31,003 bases of DNA from a virus: the IMG/VR virus record IMGVR_UViG_3300009431_000398, positions 1 through 31,003 of that record; one strand, 5' to 3'. The translations under genes were made by a program, and so were the position numbers. Below, piece after piece: positions 15,475 through 22,403 of the stretch; the stretch's first letter is position 1, and each line of letters begins with the position of its first letter. The notes below the pieces were generated by a model. It worked only from the letters and a program-made list of their open reading frames with translations. It ran no database searches and was not told the DNA's origin.

Positions 15475-16115
15475 GTCCGAACGTGCCGAAGGTACTCGGC
15501 GTAGACCTCTGGACCCATGAATAGGGTGTTGGGGTGGCCTTCAATCATCGCGCAGTCGCGTGGGAGCATGTGGTTGGACATCTGAACCCGCATCCCATCG
15601 AGCGGACCGAACCGCTCCCAGGGCTTCGGCTCGACCGCTCCGTCAAAAGGGTCAGGCTTCCCTCCCAGGATTTCCTTCATCGCGATGAGAGCCACGTCCG
15701 CAACCTCTACCTGGCAGCTCCTGCACTTCCAGGTAGCCCGAGACTCGTTCCGCACCCAATCGTGGGGGCACTGCCGTTGCTTCTTCCGCTGGTGGGCAGA
15801 CGCAGACAGCACCAACCCATCCTTCGCAGCCTGGATGACCTTGTAGACGTCCTCGGTGGGGATGGAGGTTGACAGGCTGGTCATGGACTTGCCTAGGTCC
15901 TGCATCGCCTTGGAGGCATTCCTGGTCGCCTGCTCCAGGTTGCCCATGTTGATGGACATGTCCCCTGCTTCGAGCGGAATCTGAAGCTCTTTGTTGTCCC
16001 CACTGCGCAGGGTCACCACGCCGTCACGCTTGGTCTTGACCACGCGCCCCCTGCGCACGGCCTTCCCCGCTGCGGCGTCCCGCCTCGTGGTCGCCTTCAC
16101 CTTGGTGTGCGGCAT
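15471..16115 (-). CDS. Zinc-finger structural-region protein sharing a module with the tail-tube candidate
   Basis: A 214-residue protein whose ATG overlaps the upstream TGA. Residues 1-23 are basic. Residues 24-58 (GRVVKTKRDGVVTLRSGD, then LEAGDMSINMGN) closely match the N-terminus of the tail-tube candidate at 8028-8528. Residues 60-105 are helical. Residues 116-134 hold C-P-H...C-R-S-C, a likely zinc site (C116, H118, C131, C134). The C-terminal domain (about 165-214) ends NTLFMGPEVYAEYLRHVRT. It lies just upstream of the capsid gene. A morphogenesis or capsid-associated role is likely. No known family with this domain order comes to mind. Confidence 0.75.
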   Translation of the reverse strand: MPHTKVKATTRRDAAAGKAVRRGRVVKTKRDGVVTLRSGDNKELQIPLEAGDMSINMGNLEQATRNASKAMQDLGKSMTSLSTSIPTEDVYKVIQAAKDGLVLSASAHQRKKQRQCPHDWVRNESRATWKCRSCQVEVADVALIAMKEILGGKPDPFDGAVEPKPWERFGPLDGMRVQMSNHMLPRDCAMIEGHPNTLFMGPEVYAEYLRHVRT

Positions 16116-16357
16116 CAGGGTCTCCAGTCGCCTTCGAGGGTCGTCTCCAGTCGCCGCTCGTCCACGTGGTCATACGGACCCGCGATGCGCCGCATGGTCT
16201 CGACAGCCCGCCGCCTCGATGAGAAGCACCCCGGACGGTCGTCCACGTACACCAGGTCCCACTTTCCCCGGCTCGTCTTCCCGCGCAGATGGTACTTCCT
16301 GGCGTTGGGCTCGTTCCGCACATGAACCACCTGATACTGGATGAAGAGGTCAATCAC
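16115..16357 (-). CDS. Small basic protein, unknown
   Basis: Start chosen as GTG at 16357 (80 residues), since GGAGG lies nine bases upstream and it overlaps the upstream stop by eight bases. The ATG at 16387 would overlap the upstream gene by 38 bases and has no ribosome site. The protein reads VIDLFIQYQVVHVRNEPNAR, then KYHLRGKTSRGKWDLVYVDD and a basic helix SSRRRAVETMRRIAGPYDHV. The strand-helix mix suggests a small folded domain, with basic character that could bind nucleic acid. It is coupled to the zinc-finger gene by an ATGA overlap. Confidence 0.65.
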   Translation of the reverse strand: MIDLFIQYQVVHVRNEPNARKYHLRGKTSRGKWDLVYVDDRPGCFSSRRRAVETMRRIAGPYDHVDERRLETTLEGDWRP

Positions 16358-16601
16358 CGTCCCGACCCTCCACGATGGTCGCATCATTCAAAAGGTTCGC
16401 CAGGCCCCATAGCTCTGCCCGAAGGCGCTTCCTCGCGTCATCCGTCATCCCAGTCCTCGCCACCTTGACGACGAGCCCGCCCATACGCCCGAGCGCGTTG
16501 GACAGGTCTCTCGCCTCGGGGCTAGCGTACTCCTGGGGCCTCCCGCGACGGCCGGTCGGGGGTGGGGACGGAAGACCCGTCAGTGGACAGAGGCGGCCCA
16601 T
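16350..16601 (-). CDS. Small helical protein, unknown; possibly near-leaderless
   Basis: An 83-residue protein with an ATG at 16601. The N-terminus MGRLCPLTGLPSPPPTGRRG is Pro/Gly-rich; then come helices EARDLSNALGRMGGLVVKVA and DARKRLRAELWGLANLLNDA. No ribosome site precedes the ATG. Instead an AT-rich patch with -10-like GATAAT/TATAGT sits only 11-23 bases upstream, so the mRNA would have almost no leader. The C-L-T-G-L-P motif resembles short conserved phage proteins of unknown function. Confidence is moderate because of the weak start. Confidence 0.6.
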   Translation of the reverse strand: MGRLCPLTGLPSPPPTGRRGRPQEYASPEARDLSNALGRMGGLVVKVARTGMTDDARKRLRAELWGLANLLNDATIVEGRDGD

Positions 16602-16611
16602 GAATTACATG

Positions 16612-16646
16612 ACTATAAATTATCAGGCACGAGCCTCGACGTCCAG
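16612..16646 (-). promoter_or_regulatory. AT-rich promoter candidate before the 16350-16601 gene
   Basis: In an otherwise GC-rich sequence the minus strand reads CTGGAC (16646-16641), a 16-base spacer, GATAAT (16624-16619), and then TATAGT (16617-16612). The -10 is good and the -35 poor. It follows the strong hairpin at 16683-16712, so a terminator-promoter pair would split the scaffold transcript from the capsid transcript. Confidence 0.35.
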
Positions 16647-16682
16647 GGGAGAGCTTCGGAAGATGACACCAGAGACACGAGC

Positions 16683-16712
16683 GGGGAGACCGAACCGTCC
16701 TTCGGCCTCCCC
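16683..16712 (-). terminator. Strong 12-bp hairpin, likely transcript end or processing site
   Basis: On the minus strand GGGGAGGCCGAA, loop GGACGG, and TTCGGTCTCCCC pair over 12 positions with a single G-T. This is the strongest inverted repeat seen in the window. It sits about 40 bases after the stop of the zinc-ribbon gene. There is no T tract behind it on the minus strand, so it may terminate weakly or with Rho, or act as an RNA processing site. Confidence 0.5.
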
Positions 16713-16754
16713 TTCCCGTGCGTGCTCCACAATGGAGGGGGTACGCGAGGGAGT

Positions 16755-16958
16755 CTACCTCGGTGTGAACATCCAGCGCAAGAGAGCAAGCGGGTACGGG
16801 CCTTCGTACTGGAACACCCACCCGTTGAACGGTAACCAGTCCATGACCCACGACCAGAATCCGAACAGGCAGGAGCAGTAGGGGTCAGTGCAGAAACGCA
16901 TCGGCAGGCCGTAGATGATGACCTTATCCGCTTGCCCGTGGCATCGTGGACAGCGCAT
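16755..16958 (-). CDS. Small zinc-ribbon protein with hydrophobic C-terminal half
   Basis: Start at ATG 16958, directly overlapping the scaffold TGA (TGATG); a GTG at 16961 would add one residue. The 67-residue protein begins MRCPRCHGQADKVIIYG, with a second Cys set in RFCTDPYCSCLFG, so two CxxC-type knuckles could bind one zinc. The second half is Trp/Phe/Leu-rich (FWSWVMDWLPFNGWVFQYEG, PLALLRWMF), which could associate with membrane or pack against a partner. Its role is unknown. It is coupled to the scaffold and followed by a strong hairpin. Confidence 0.65.
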   Translation of the reverse strand: MRCPRCHGQADKVIIYGLPMRFCTDPYCSCLFGFWSWVMDWLPFNGWVFQYEGPYPLALLRWMFTPR

Positions 16959-17752
16959 CACCGCCGGTACTTGTCCAGCAGGCCTGACTCCTTGAACTCC
17001 TTGCGGCTCATCCTGGCGATGTTGACGGGGTCCAGGCTGTCGCCCACGTTGGGGGTGCGGGTTACGCCCTCGTTACCGGGGGTCTTGCGCTTCTTCTTCT
17101 TGCCCTTGCCCTTGTCCTTGTCGTCGTCCCCCCCCTTGCCCTTTTTCTTGTCCTTGTCGTCCGACTCGTCGTCGTCATCGTCGTCATCGTCGTCCGACTC
17201 AGAGATGAAGGGTGACAGGTACTTCGCCTCGCCCTTCTCGGCCGCCTTCACCTGACCCGCCAGGAAGTCCTTGAACGACTTGGCCCCGTCGTCCTTGTCC
17301 TTCTGCTTGCGGTACTTGTTCACCAGCAGGTCCTGGGCGTCCTCATCGTCGATACCCGCGCCGAGCATGGCCTTGTCCCGCTTGTACCTGACTTGCTGCT
17401 GCTCCAGCTTGGTCTTGTACTCGTCCCGCTCCTGCTTGTACCGCTTGGCGTCCTTCGCCTGAGTCTTGACCACGTCGAAGTCGTCGAACCCGTCCATCTG
17501 GCCCTTGAGTTGGTCCCGCTCCTGCTGGGTCTCCTGAAGCCGTTGCTTGTACCCGCTCGCAGCTGCGGCCAGCTTGGAGTTGTCGTCGTTGACCCTGGTG
17601 AGCTGCGCCAGGGCCTCCTTCTTCTTGCCTATCTCCTCGTTCAACCGCGACCGAGGAACCATGTCCCCGCTGTCGCTGCCCCCGCCGTTTCCACCGCCCT
17701 CGCCACCATCAGCCTGATACACCGGACCCCTCGGCCCATACTTTCCGAACAT
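16958..17752 (-). CDS. Scaffolding protein
   Basis: A 264-residue protein with AGGAGGTCGAGG before the ATG, between portal and capsid genes. The N-terminus is Gly-rich (about 15-30). Residues ~35-125 form a long coiled coil (RLNEEIGKKKEALAQLTRVN, RLQETQQERDQLKGQ). Residues 130-180 are helical. A run of Asp (187-195) is followed by Lys/Gly/Asp repeats to ~223, and the end is basic helical (NIARMSRKEFKESGLLDKYR), as in scaffolds whose C-terminal helix binds the capsid. It directs procapsid assembly and is lost before packaging. The Asp-run/Lys-run pair is an unusual charge-blocked linker, and its GAY-triplet coding is repeat-prone. Confidence 0.85.
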   Translation of the reverse strand: MFGKYGPRGPVYQADGGEGGGNGGGSDSGDMVPRSRLNEEIGKKKEALAQLTRVNDDNSKLAAAASGYKQRLQETQQERDQLKGQMDGFDDFDVVKTQAKDAKRYKQERDEYKTKLEQQQVRYKRDKAMLGAGIDDEDAQDLLVNKYRKQKDKDDGAKSFKDFLAGQVKAAEKGEAKYLSPFISESDDDDDDDDDESDDKDKKKGKGGDDDKDKGKGKKKKRKTPGNEGVTRTPNVGDSLDPVNIARMSRKEFKESGLLDKYRR

Positions 17753-17766
17753 CCTCGACCTCCTGG

Positions 17767-19356
17767 TTACTGCGCCTCGTCCTCACCTGGCGCGGGTTCG
17801 TTCCCCTGGTCCTCTGACTCCTGCTGGTCTCCCTCGCCCAGTCCTTCGTCACCATCGGAAGGGCCGCCATCCCCACCGTCGTCCTGGCCGTCGTCTGGCT
17901 CGGGCTCCCCACCCGCAGCAATGAGGGCGTCCTCCTCCTTGATACGGAGAAGCTCCTCGATAGCCTTCTCTCGTGTCACCCCAGGATGCAGGTCCATATA
18001 GGCATCCACCAGGGACTCCAGCCCGAGCGCTCGGAGCTTCTCGTGCTTCGTAAGATCCACCTCAATCTCGGCAGCGGTCTTGGGCAGCCCTGGGTAGGTC
18101 AGGGAATACCCAGCCTCCTCGACGTCCCCACCCTCCAGCGAGTCCGAGGCGTTCAGGACGATGGCAGACAGGGTCAGCAACATCGAGTCCCCGCGGTTGA
18201 ACTGAGGCTCGAACTGCCGCTGGGCTTCCCGCACCGCATCCCGCTTGATGGAGATGGCGTACCCCGACTCGGCCTGCCCAGTGCGCTCGAAATCGTTGGG
18301 ACCGATGTCGAAGTGGACCGAGAGCCTCGACTCGAAGTCGGCGATGGCGTCACCCAGGGTCTTGGGGTCCACCGGGGGATTCCACTGCCCGATGCTGCCC
18401 GACGTCTGCCCGTCCGTACGGAACTGCATGACCGACGACGGGTCGGTCGTCACCGCCGAGTGGTCGCTGTAATCCTTCTTCTTGCCCTTCTTGGACGTGC
18501 CTCTGAGGAAGGCGTCGATGGTCCACTTCTGCGCCCAGGCGCAGTCGCGGGTATTGTGCAGCCAGTACGTCCACAGGACCGAGATGGTGAGGGAGCCCTC
18601 GACCATCTCCATGCCCTCGTAGGTGTCCCACAGCTCACCCGTCCGCTGGGCGTGGTACAGGACATAGGGCATGACCGGCTCACCCTCTTCGTCACGGAAC
18701 GGGTAGGCAGCCCCCTCGAACGTGTCCCCCAGGACGTCGGCGGTGATATCCTCATAGTCGTCCGACGACTTGGCGAGGTACACCCGGAAATAGGGGTTGT
18801 CCAGGTCACGCAGGTCAGCGACGTCCCAAGTCCACTCCTCCTCCCCCTCGATAATGCGAGGGCGAGCCTCCACGACGTAGTTCGGCTGGTCGGGCCGGTT
18901 CGCGCTCGCCTCGGCGTAGACCATGTCCGGGGTGACGATGCGGAACATGAGGCCGCCCTCTTCCGACCACGAGGGACGCACCAGACACTCCCGCAGACCG
19001 ATGGTCAGCCTCTGCAGGCGCGTCGCCATCTGCCACCAGCCCGCCTCGTCCACCTCCGTGAGGAACGGCTCAGCCTGCTCCTCAGTCACCTCGTCAGGAA
19101 CGTGGACAGTGGGAGGTCGCGAGTACAGCTTGGACAGCTGGTTGACGACCGAACGGAAGACGTTGGTGGACATGTCGGGCTTGCCCTGGACGTGCTTCCG
19201 GATGGGGTCGAAGTGGTCGGAGAGGTGCCTCTCCAGGTCGTGCTCCCACTGCCCTGTCAGGATGCGCCGTCGCTTCCGAACGTGGTCCCTGCGGGCCTTC
19301 TCATCACTGCCCCCAGGCAGCGGCGGCATCCGTTCGAGGTCACCCGACTTCGCCAT
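17767..19356 (-). CDS. Portal protein
   Basis: A 529-residue protein starting with ATG at 19356 after GGGAGGTAGGAG, four bases from the upstream stop. It has the layout of SPP1/HK97-type portals: a basic N-terminus (DHVRKRRRILTGQWEHDLER), MSTNVFRSVVNQLSKLYSRPP, a clip/wing region with ITPDMVYAE-like strands (IVTPDMVYAEASANRPDQP), a stem region (TISVLWTYWLHNTRDCAWAQ), then SGYAISIKRDAVREAQRQFE and FNRGDSMLLTLSAIVLNASD, ending in a long Asp/Glu/Gly-rich tail (about 480-529). It forms the dodecameric DNA channel at one vertex and docks the terminase. Order (terS, terL, small gene, portal, scaffold) supports it. Confidence 0.93.
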   Translation of the reverse strand: MAKSGDLERMPPLPGGSDEKARRDHVRKRRRILTGQWEHDLERHLSDHFDPIRKHVQGKPDMSTNVFRSVVNQLSKLYSRPPTVHVPDEVTEEQAEPFLTEVDEAGWWQMATRLQRLTIGLRECLVRPSWSEEGGLMFRIVTPDMVYAEASANRPDQPNYVVEARPRIIEGEEEWTWDVADLRDLDNPYFRVYLAKSSDDYEDITADVLGDTFEGAAYPFRDEEGEPVMPYVLYHAQRTGELWDTYEGMEMVEGSLTISVLWTYWLHNTRDCAWAQKWTIDAFLRGTSKKGKKKDYSDHSAVTTDPSSVMQFRTDGQTSGSIGQWNPPVDPKTLGDAIADFESRLSVHFDIGPNDFERTGQAESGYAISIKRDAVREAQRQFEPQFNRGDSMLLTLSAIVLNASDSLEGGDVEEAGYSLTYPGLPKTAAEIEVDLTKHEKLRALGLESLVDAYMDLHPGVTREKAIEELLRIKEEDALIAAGGEPEPDDGQDDGGDGGPSDGDEGLGEGDQQESEDQGNEPAPGEDEAQ

Positions 19357-19359
19357 CTC

Positions 19360-19596
19360 CTACCTCCCGTCTCTCGTCAGCCAGTACACCCAGCCCCTAG
19401 CGGTCTTCAACTCCTGGTAGTACCTCTTGGCCTCTACCATACCCCCATCGTTGTAGGCGAGGGTATCCTCTCTAGACGTCGTGGTGAAGCGGAACACGAC
19501 GACCCCCTGGTGGTCAAGAGAAGCGAAGTAGTCGTGGCCCTGGTACTTCAGGTAGGCCGCGAGGGGGAGCTTCCGCGTCTCGAACACCTCAGCCAT
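19360..19596 (-). CDS. Small protein between terminase and portal, DUF5659-like
   Basis: A 78-residue protein beginning MAEVFETRKLPLAAYLKYQG; its ATG at 19596 overlaps the terL TGA. A longer in-frame reading to 19803 only shadows terL. The pattern (short N-terminal strand, KLPLAAYLKYQGHDYF, VVVFRFTTTSR, a linker, and a helix AKRYYQELKTARGWVYWL) resembles the small DUF5659 proteins, many of which sit beside phage terminases. The family has no known function. A role in packaging or portal assembly is guessed from position. Confidence 0.75.
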   Translation of the reverse strand: MAEVFETRKLPLAAYLKYQGHDYFASLDHQGVVVFRFTTTSREDTLAYNDGGMVEAKRYYQELKTARGWVYWLTRDGR

Positions 19597-21062
19597 CAGA
19601 CCACCCGAATCTCCCTCACCTCTCGCGACGTCGGGTCCAGCAGCTCTGCCAGCCCGTACCGTGCAGCGTCGATGGTGTGGGTCAACCTTTTGTCGTCGCC
19701 CGACGTCGTGCCCTGCCAGTTCCGAAGGGCATGGATGAAGGTCGTACACCGCTCGTGGACGAGCAGCCGCCCCGACAGGAAGGCGGCGTTGAGCACCCGG
19801 CACCCGAACTTGATGGACCCTGGACCCTTCCTGGGCTTGAGCACCTCGAAGGGGGGCTCCCAGCTCTGCTGCCCCACCAGTCCGGCGAACTCCTGTTCCA
19901 GCGTCTCATTCACCGACGCCAGTGCCGACTTGCCCTGCGAGTTGACGTCCCCGTGGGCTCGCCCGACGTGGAACAGCGTCAGCTCGTGCGAGAGGAGCAT
20001 CTCCTCGACGTGGCGCGCATCCATCGCCGTCGTCGTCCGACCAGCGGAGACGTACTCGTCCAGTACCAGCGCCTTCGCCTTCTGGCTACGCTGGTCGAGC
20101 CAGTAGAGGTACAGCAGAGCCACCTGGTTGCCCGGCTGCTCGCCGTGGTCGAACGTGAGCCCGACCTCGACCTCGAACCTGGGCACGTCCTTCGCCGTGG
20201 CGACACACCCCCCATCCTCCACGCGCCGGTCATCGAACCCCTCGAACAGGCGGTCAAGCGCTGCGCCCTCCCAGTCCCCGTCGATGCGCTGGGCGCGCTC
20301 CCACGGCGGGATGTTGGCGACTTGCTCCTCGATGTCCTCCTCGGTACGGTGCGGGCAGTCGGCGGGGGTGAGTCGGATGACTGTCTGGGACCATGTCGAG
20401 TCGTCAGCCTCTACGATGTCCCGCAGCCACTGAAGGTTCGACAGCAGGGAGGAGCCGCTGTGCTCGATGGGGGTGAACGCCATGAGGATGGGGGCGTTGC
20501 GCTCGCCCGCCGCTCGCATGATTTCGCCCCACCTGGCACGCTTCGGCGGCTCGTTGATGACCACCACGTCAGCGGATACACCAGCAAGGGCTCCCCCGTC
20601 CTGCTGACCAGAGCGGAAGATGACCTGGGACCCATTCTTGAGGAGGATGCCCCGCCGTCCACGAACGTAGTACCCACGAATCTGGTCGTAGGAGCAGACC
20701 GGGTGGAGCTTCCCGTGAGGCTCCAACTCCCTCAGCCGCTTGCAGACGTCGTCCGCGTAGGACCCTTCGAGGTCGGACACGACGTAGAGGATGGTGCAGG
20801 GAGCCTTGGAGCTCCGATAAGGATGCTCACCGAGCAGGAAAGACCAGACCTCTGCGGAGATGGCGAAGGTCTTGCCCACCTTGTTGCCACAGCGGAGGAA
20901 GCGCTTGCGTGAGGGGTCCTCGTGGAAGCGCAGCTGCCCCGGTGACATGCCGCCCTGCCCTGGCTTGTTCAGCCAGTACAGCCCGAGAGGGTTCGCGGCC
21001 TCAAGCCTGGCCAGCTCGTCCAGCCCGGCGAGGGTCTTGGGCTTAAGGCGGGAGTAGGGCAT
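19596..21062 (-). CDS. terL: Terminase large subunit (TerL)
   Basis: A 488-residue packaging motor. The N-terminal ATPase has Walker A CGNKVGKT (58-65), an Asp-poor Walker B VVVINEPP (166-173, with Asn170 where Asp is usual, and Glu171 as candidate catalytic Glu), and coupling motif MAFTP (194-198). The C-terminal RNase H-like nuclease has acidic residues in TFDHGE (D305), VLDEY (D335, E336), GDVNSQGKS (D372) and HTIDAARYG (D465). It hydrolyses ATP to pump DNA and cuts concatemers. Its ATG overlaps the terS TGA. The Walker B substitution should be checked against close homologues. Confidence 0.95.
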   Translation of the reverse strand: MPYSRLKPKTLAGLDELARLEAANPLGLYWLNKPGQGGMSPGQLRFHEDPSRKRFLRCGNKVGKTFAISAEVWSFLLGEHPYRSSKAPCTILYVVSDLEGSYADDVCKRLRELEPHGKLHPVCSYDQIRGYYVRGRRGILLKNGSQVIFRSGQQDGGALAGVSADVVVINEPPKRARWGEIMRAAGERNAPILMAFTPIEHSGSSLLSNLQWLRDIVEADDSTWSQTVIRLTPADCPHRTEEDIEEQVANIPPWERAQRIDGDWEGAALDRLFEGFDDRRVEDGGCVATAKDVPRFEVEVGLTFDHGEQPGNQVALLYLYWLDQRSQKAKALVLDEYVSAGRTTTAMDARHVEEMLLSHELTLFHVGRAHGDVNSQGKSALASVNETLEQEFAGLVGQQSWEPPFEVLKPRKGPGSIKFGCRVLNAAFLSGRLLVHERCTTFIHALRNWQGTTSGDDKRLTHTIDAARYGLAELLDPTSREVREIRVV

Positions 21063-21655
21063 CAGGTGTCGGAGTCAGTGTCGTCCAGCAGGTCTCCAGC
21101 GCCCTCGTTGATGAGACGCCGGGTCAGCTCGGCACGCTTGGACTTGAGCTGTTCGGGGGTGAGGTGCATGGACTCGTCGGAGGGATCCTGCTGCTCGATG
21201 ACCTGCCGTCCGTACTCGTGGGGGAACCGACGCTCGACCACGAAAGCTGCAGCCTTCCAGTCGGCGGGGATGGCGGGTGACCCCTTGACCTTGACCTCGC
21301 CCTTCCCCTTGCACCGCTTGCACTTGATGAGGTCCTTTACCTGACCAGGAACCTTGCCGTCCCCGTCGCACTCGGGGCAGACCTCGATACGGTCAGCTGT
21401 CCCGTCCCGCCCCTGGGCGGCCTGGCGGATGAGGGCGAGATTCTCCATGAGGCCTCTGGACTCCGCGCGTGTGACGGCCTCAAGGAATTCACGTTTCTTC
21501 CCTCGGGTCTGTGCTCTGCCCTGTTCGAGCCAGGAGTAGAAGGTCTGCTCGGAGATGCCCCCTAGTTGTGCTGCATGTCGAAAGGTAGCTCCGAGGGTGA
21601 TAGCACCGATGATGGTCTCTTGGACTTGAGGAGTGAGTTTGGAACGGCGGCCCAT
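21062..21655 (-). CDS. terS: Terminase small subunit with DnaJ-like zinc module (TerS)
   Basis: Start chosen as ATG 21655 (AAAGGAGCTGCT upstream), giving 197 residues. A further in-frame ATG at 21703 has no site. Residues ~5-47 (LTPQVQETIIGAITLGATFR, then GGISEQTFYSWLEQGR) are the DNA-binding helix-turn-helix typical of TerS, and 48-80 a helical oligomerisation region. Unusually, residues 93-119 carry CPECDGDG...CKRCKGKG, two CxxCxGxG motifs as in the DnaJ zinc domain. A further domain follows (ADWKAAAFVVERRFPHEYGR). TerS recognises the packaging start site and loads TerL. Stop overlaps the terL ATG. Its promoter region and a repeat nest lie directly upstream. Confidence 0.9.
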   Translation of the reverse strand: MGRRSKLTPQVQETIIGAITLGATFRHAAQLGGISEQTFYSWLEQGRAQTRGKKREFLEAVTRAESRGLMENLALIRQAAQGRDGTADRIEVCPECDGDGKVPGQVKDLIKCKRCKGKGEVKVKGSPAIPADWKAAAFVVERRFPHEYGRQVIEQQDPSDESMHLTPEQLKSKRAELTRRLINEGAGDLLDDTDSDT

Positions 21656-21761
21656 AGCAGCTCCTTTGGATAGAGGGTAGCCGTGGAGAGTCAAGGGTTG
21701 CAAGGGTGGAGTGGTGTTAGGGGGTAGAAGTACAAGTGAGTTCGGAGAGCTGACGTCCTAC

Positions 21762-21789
21762 GTTATATGAGGAGGTCGTAAGTGGTGAA
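21762..21789 (-). promoter_or_regulatory. Promoter candidate for the packaging/head operon
   Basis: Minus strand: TTCACC (21789-21784), 16-base spacer, TATAAC (21767-21762), a good sigma70-like match (4/6 and 5/6). It lies about 107 bases before the terS ATG in the only long non-coding gap. A second, weaker pair TTGACT-16-TATCCA sits nearer the ATG (about 21694-21667). Confidence 0.55.
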
Positions 21790-21877
21790 CGTGGAATGGA
21801 TGTTGAGGTTCATACGTAGATGGTCAAGAGAGAGGTGGTCAAGAGTCATGTACGTAGATGAGTAGAGGACGTGGAAT
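21789..21877. repeat. Nested direct repeats upstream of terS (order C-A-B-B-A-C)
   Basis: Three short words each occur twice on the plus strand: ACGTGGAAT at 21789-21797 and 21869-21877; TACGTAGATG at 21813-21822 and 21851-21860; TGGTCAAGAG at 21821-21830 and 21836-21845. They are arranged symmetrically in order but as direct repeats, not inverted. The gap 21656-21902 has no gene. Repeats next to terS are typical of TerS-binding pac/cos sites, and the B word on the minus strand (CTCTTGACCA) also contains a -35-like TTGACC, so a regulator-binding role is an alternative. Confidence 0.65.
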
Positions 21878-21880
21878 ACA

Positions 21881-21897
21881 GCGCGCGCGTGCGCGTG
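21881..21897. repeat. Alternating GC/GT purine-pyrimidine tract
   Basis: GCGCGCGCGTGCGCGTG is a 17-base alternating purine-pyrimidine tract in the non-coding gap, four bases from the repeat nest. Such tracts can adopt left-handed DNA under supercoiling. Its nearness to the candidate control or packaging region is noted, but function is unknown. Confidence 0.5.
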
Positions 21898-21902
21898 AGG
21901 GG

Positions 21903-22136
21903 TCAGGAGCGTTTGAGGGAGGGGTCGAGGTAGACGAGTGCGGCGCTCTCCTGGGGGATGTGGAAGACAGCGGTGACCCTGAACATGGCCATGCCGTGCG
22001 GAGCCTTCTTCCAGTGGGAAGGGATGGGGTGGTCGGGTCGAAGCCAGACGAGGTCGCCCTTGGAGGGGACGTACTCGACCTCCGTCTCGGTGAGGGTCTC
22101 GTTGGTCTCGCGGTTGATGAAGTCGGCGGTGGTCAT
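21903..22136 (-). CDS. Small beta-rich protein, unknown
   Basis: A 77-residue protein starting MTTADFINRETNETLTETEV; ATG at 22136 overlaps the upstream TGA (ATGA). It continues YVPSKGDLVWLRPDHPIPSH and GMAMFRVTAVFHIPQESAAL, ending LDPSLKRS. Strand-rich with a G-D-L-V-W core, like small barrel (SH3-like) domains. It is the last gene of its short operon before the terS control region. Not recognised. Confidence 0.65.
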   Translation of the reverse strand: MTTADFINRETNETLTETEVEYVPSKGDLVWLRPDHPIPSHWKKAPHGMAMFRVTAVFHIPQESAALVYLDPSLKRS

Positions 22137-22396
22137 CGGGACACCCCCTGCTCCTCGGCGGCGGCCAACTCGACTACGTGGCGCAGGACGAGCGCGAAGG
22201 ACCTGTTGGTGGTGGAGAGCTGCTCGCGGGTGGCGAGGAGCTGATTCATCTTCGAGGAGACGGTGTCCCAGTCCCCGCGCTCGCGCGCTGCGACCATCTC
22301 GGCGTGCAGGTCGTTGCACAGCTGGTGCTGGGCCTGTACCTCTCGCTGGATGCTCTTGAGGGTCTCATTGTTTAGAATCTCTGTGGCGGTTGTCAT
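22133..22396 (-). CDS. Small helical coiled-coil protein, unknown
   Basis: An 87-residue protein beginning MTTATEILNNETLKSIQREV. The ribosome site GAGAGGTAGCACC lies at the end of the first copy of the repeated leader (22404-22484). The sequence is almost wholly helical with heptad character (QAQHQLCNDLHAEMVAARER, MNQLLATREQLSTTNRSFAL, LRHVVELAAAEEQG). It probably forms a helical hairpin or dimer. No family recognised. Confidence 0.65.
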   Translation of the reverse strand: MTTATEILNNETLKSIQREVQAQHQLCNDLHAEMVAARERGDWDTVSSKMNQLLATREQLSTTNRSFALVLRHVVELAAAEEQGVSR

Positions 22397-22403
22397 GGTG
22401 CTA

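Noticed and set aside
17986-20106. Very long plus-strand open frame (706 codons) opposite portal and terminase
   Set aside because: Antisense shadow of two well-supported genes; protein has no domain-like pattern.
21667-21694. TTGACT-16-TATCCA as the terS promoter
   Set aside because: Possible, but would put the start within about 10 bases of the ATG; kept only as an alternative to 21762-21789.
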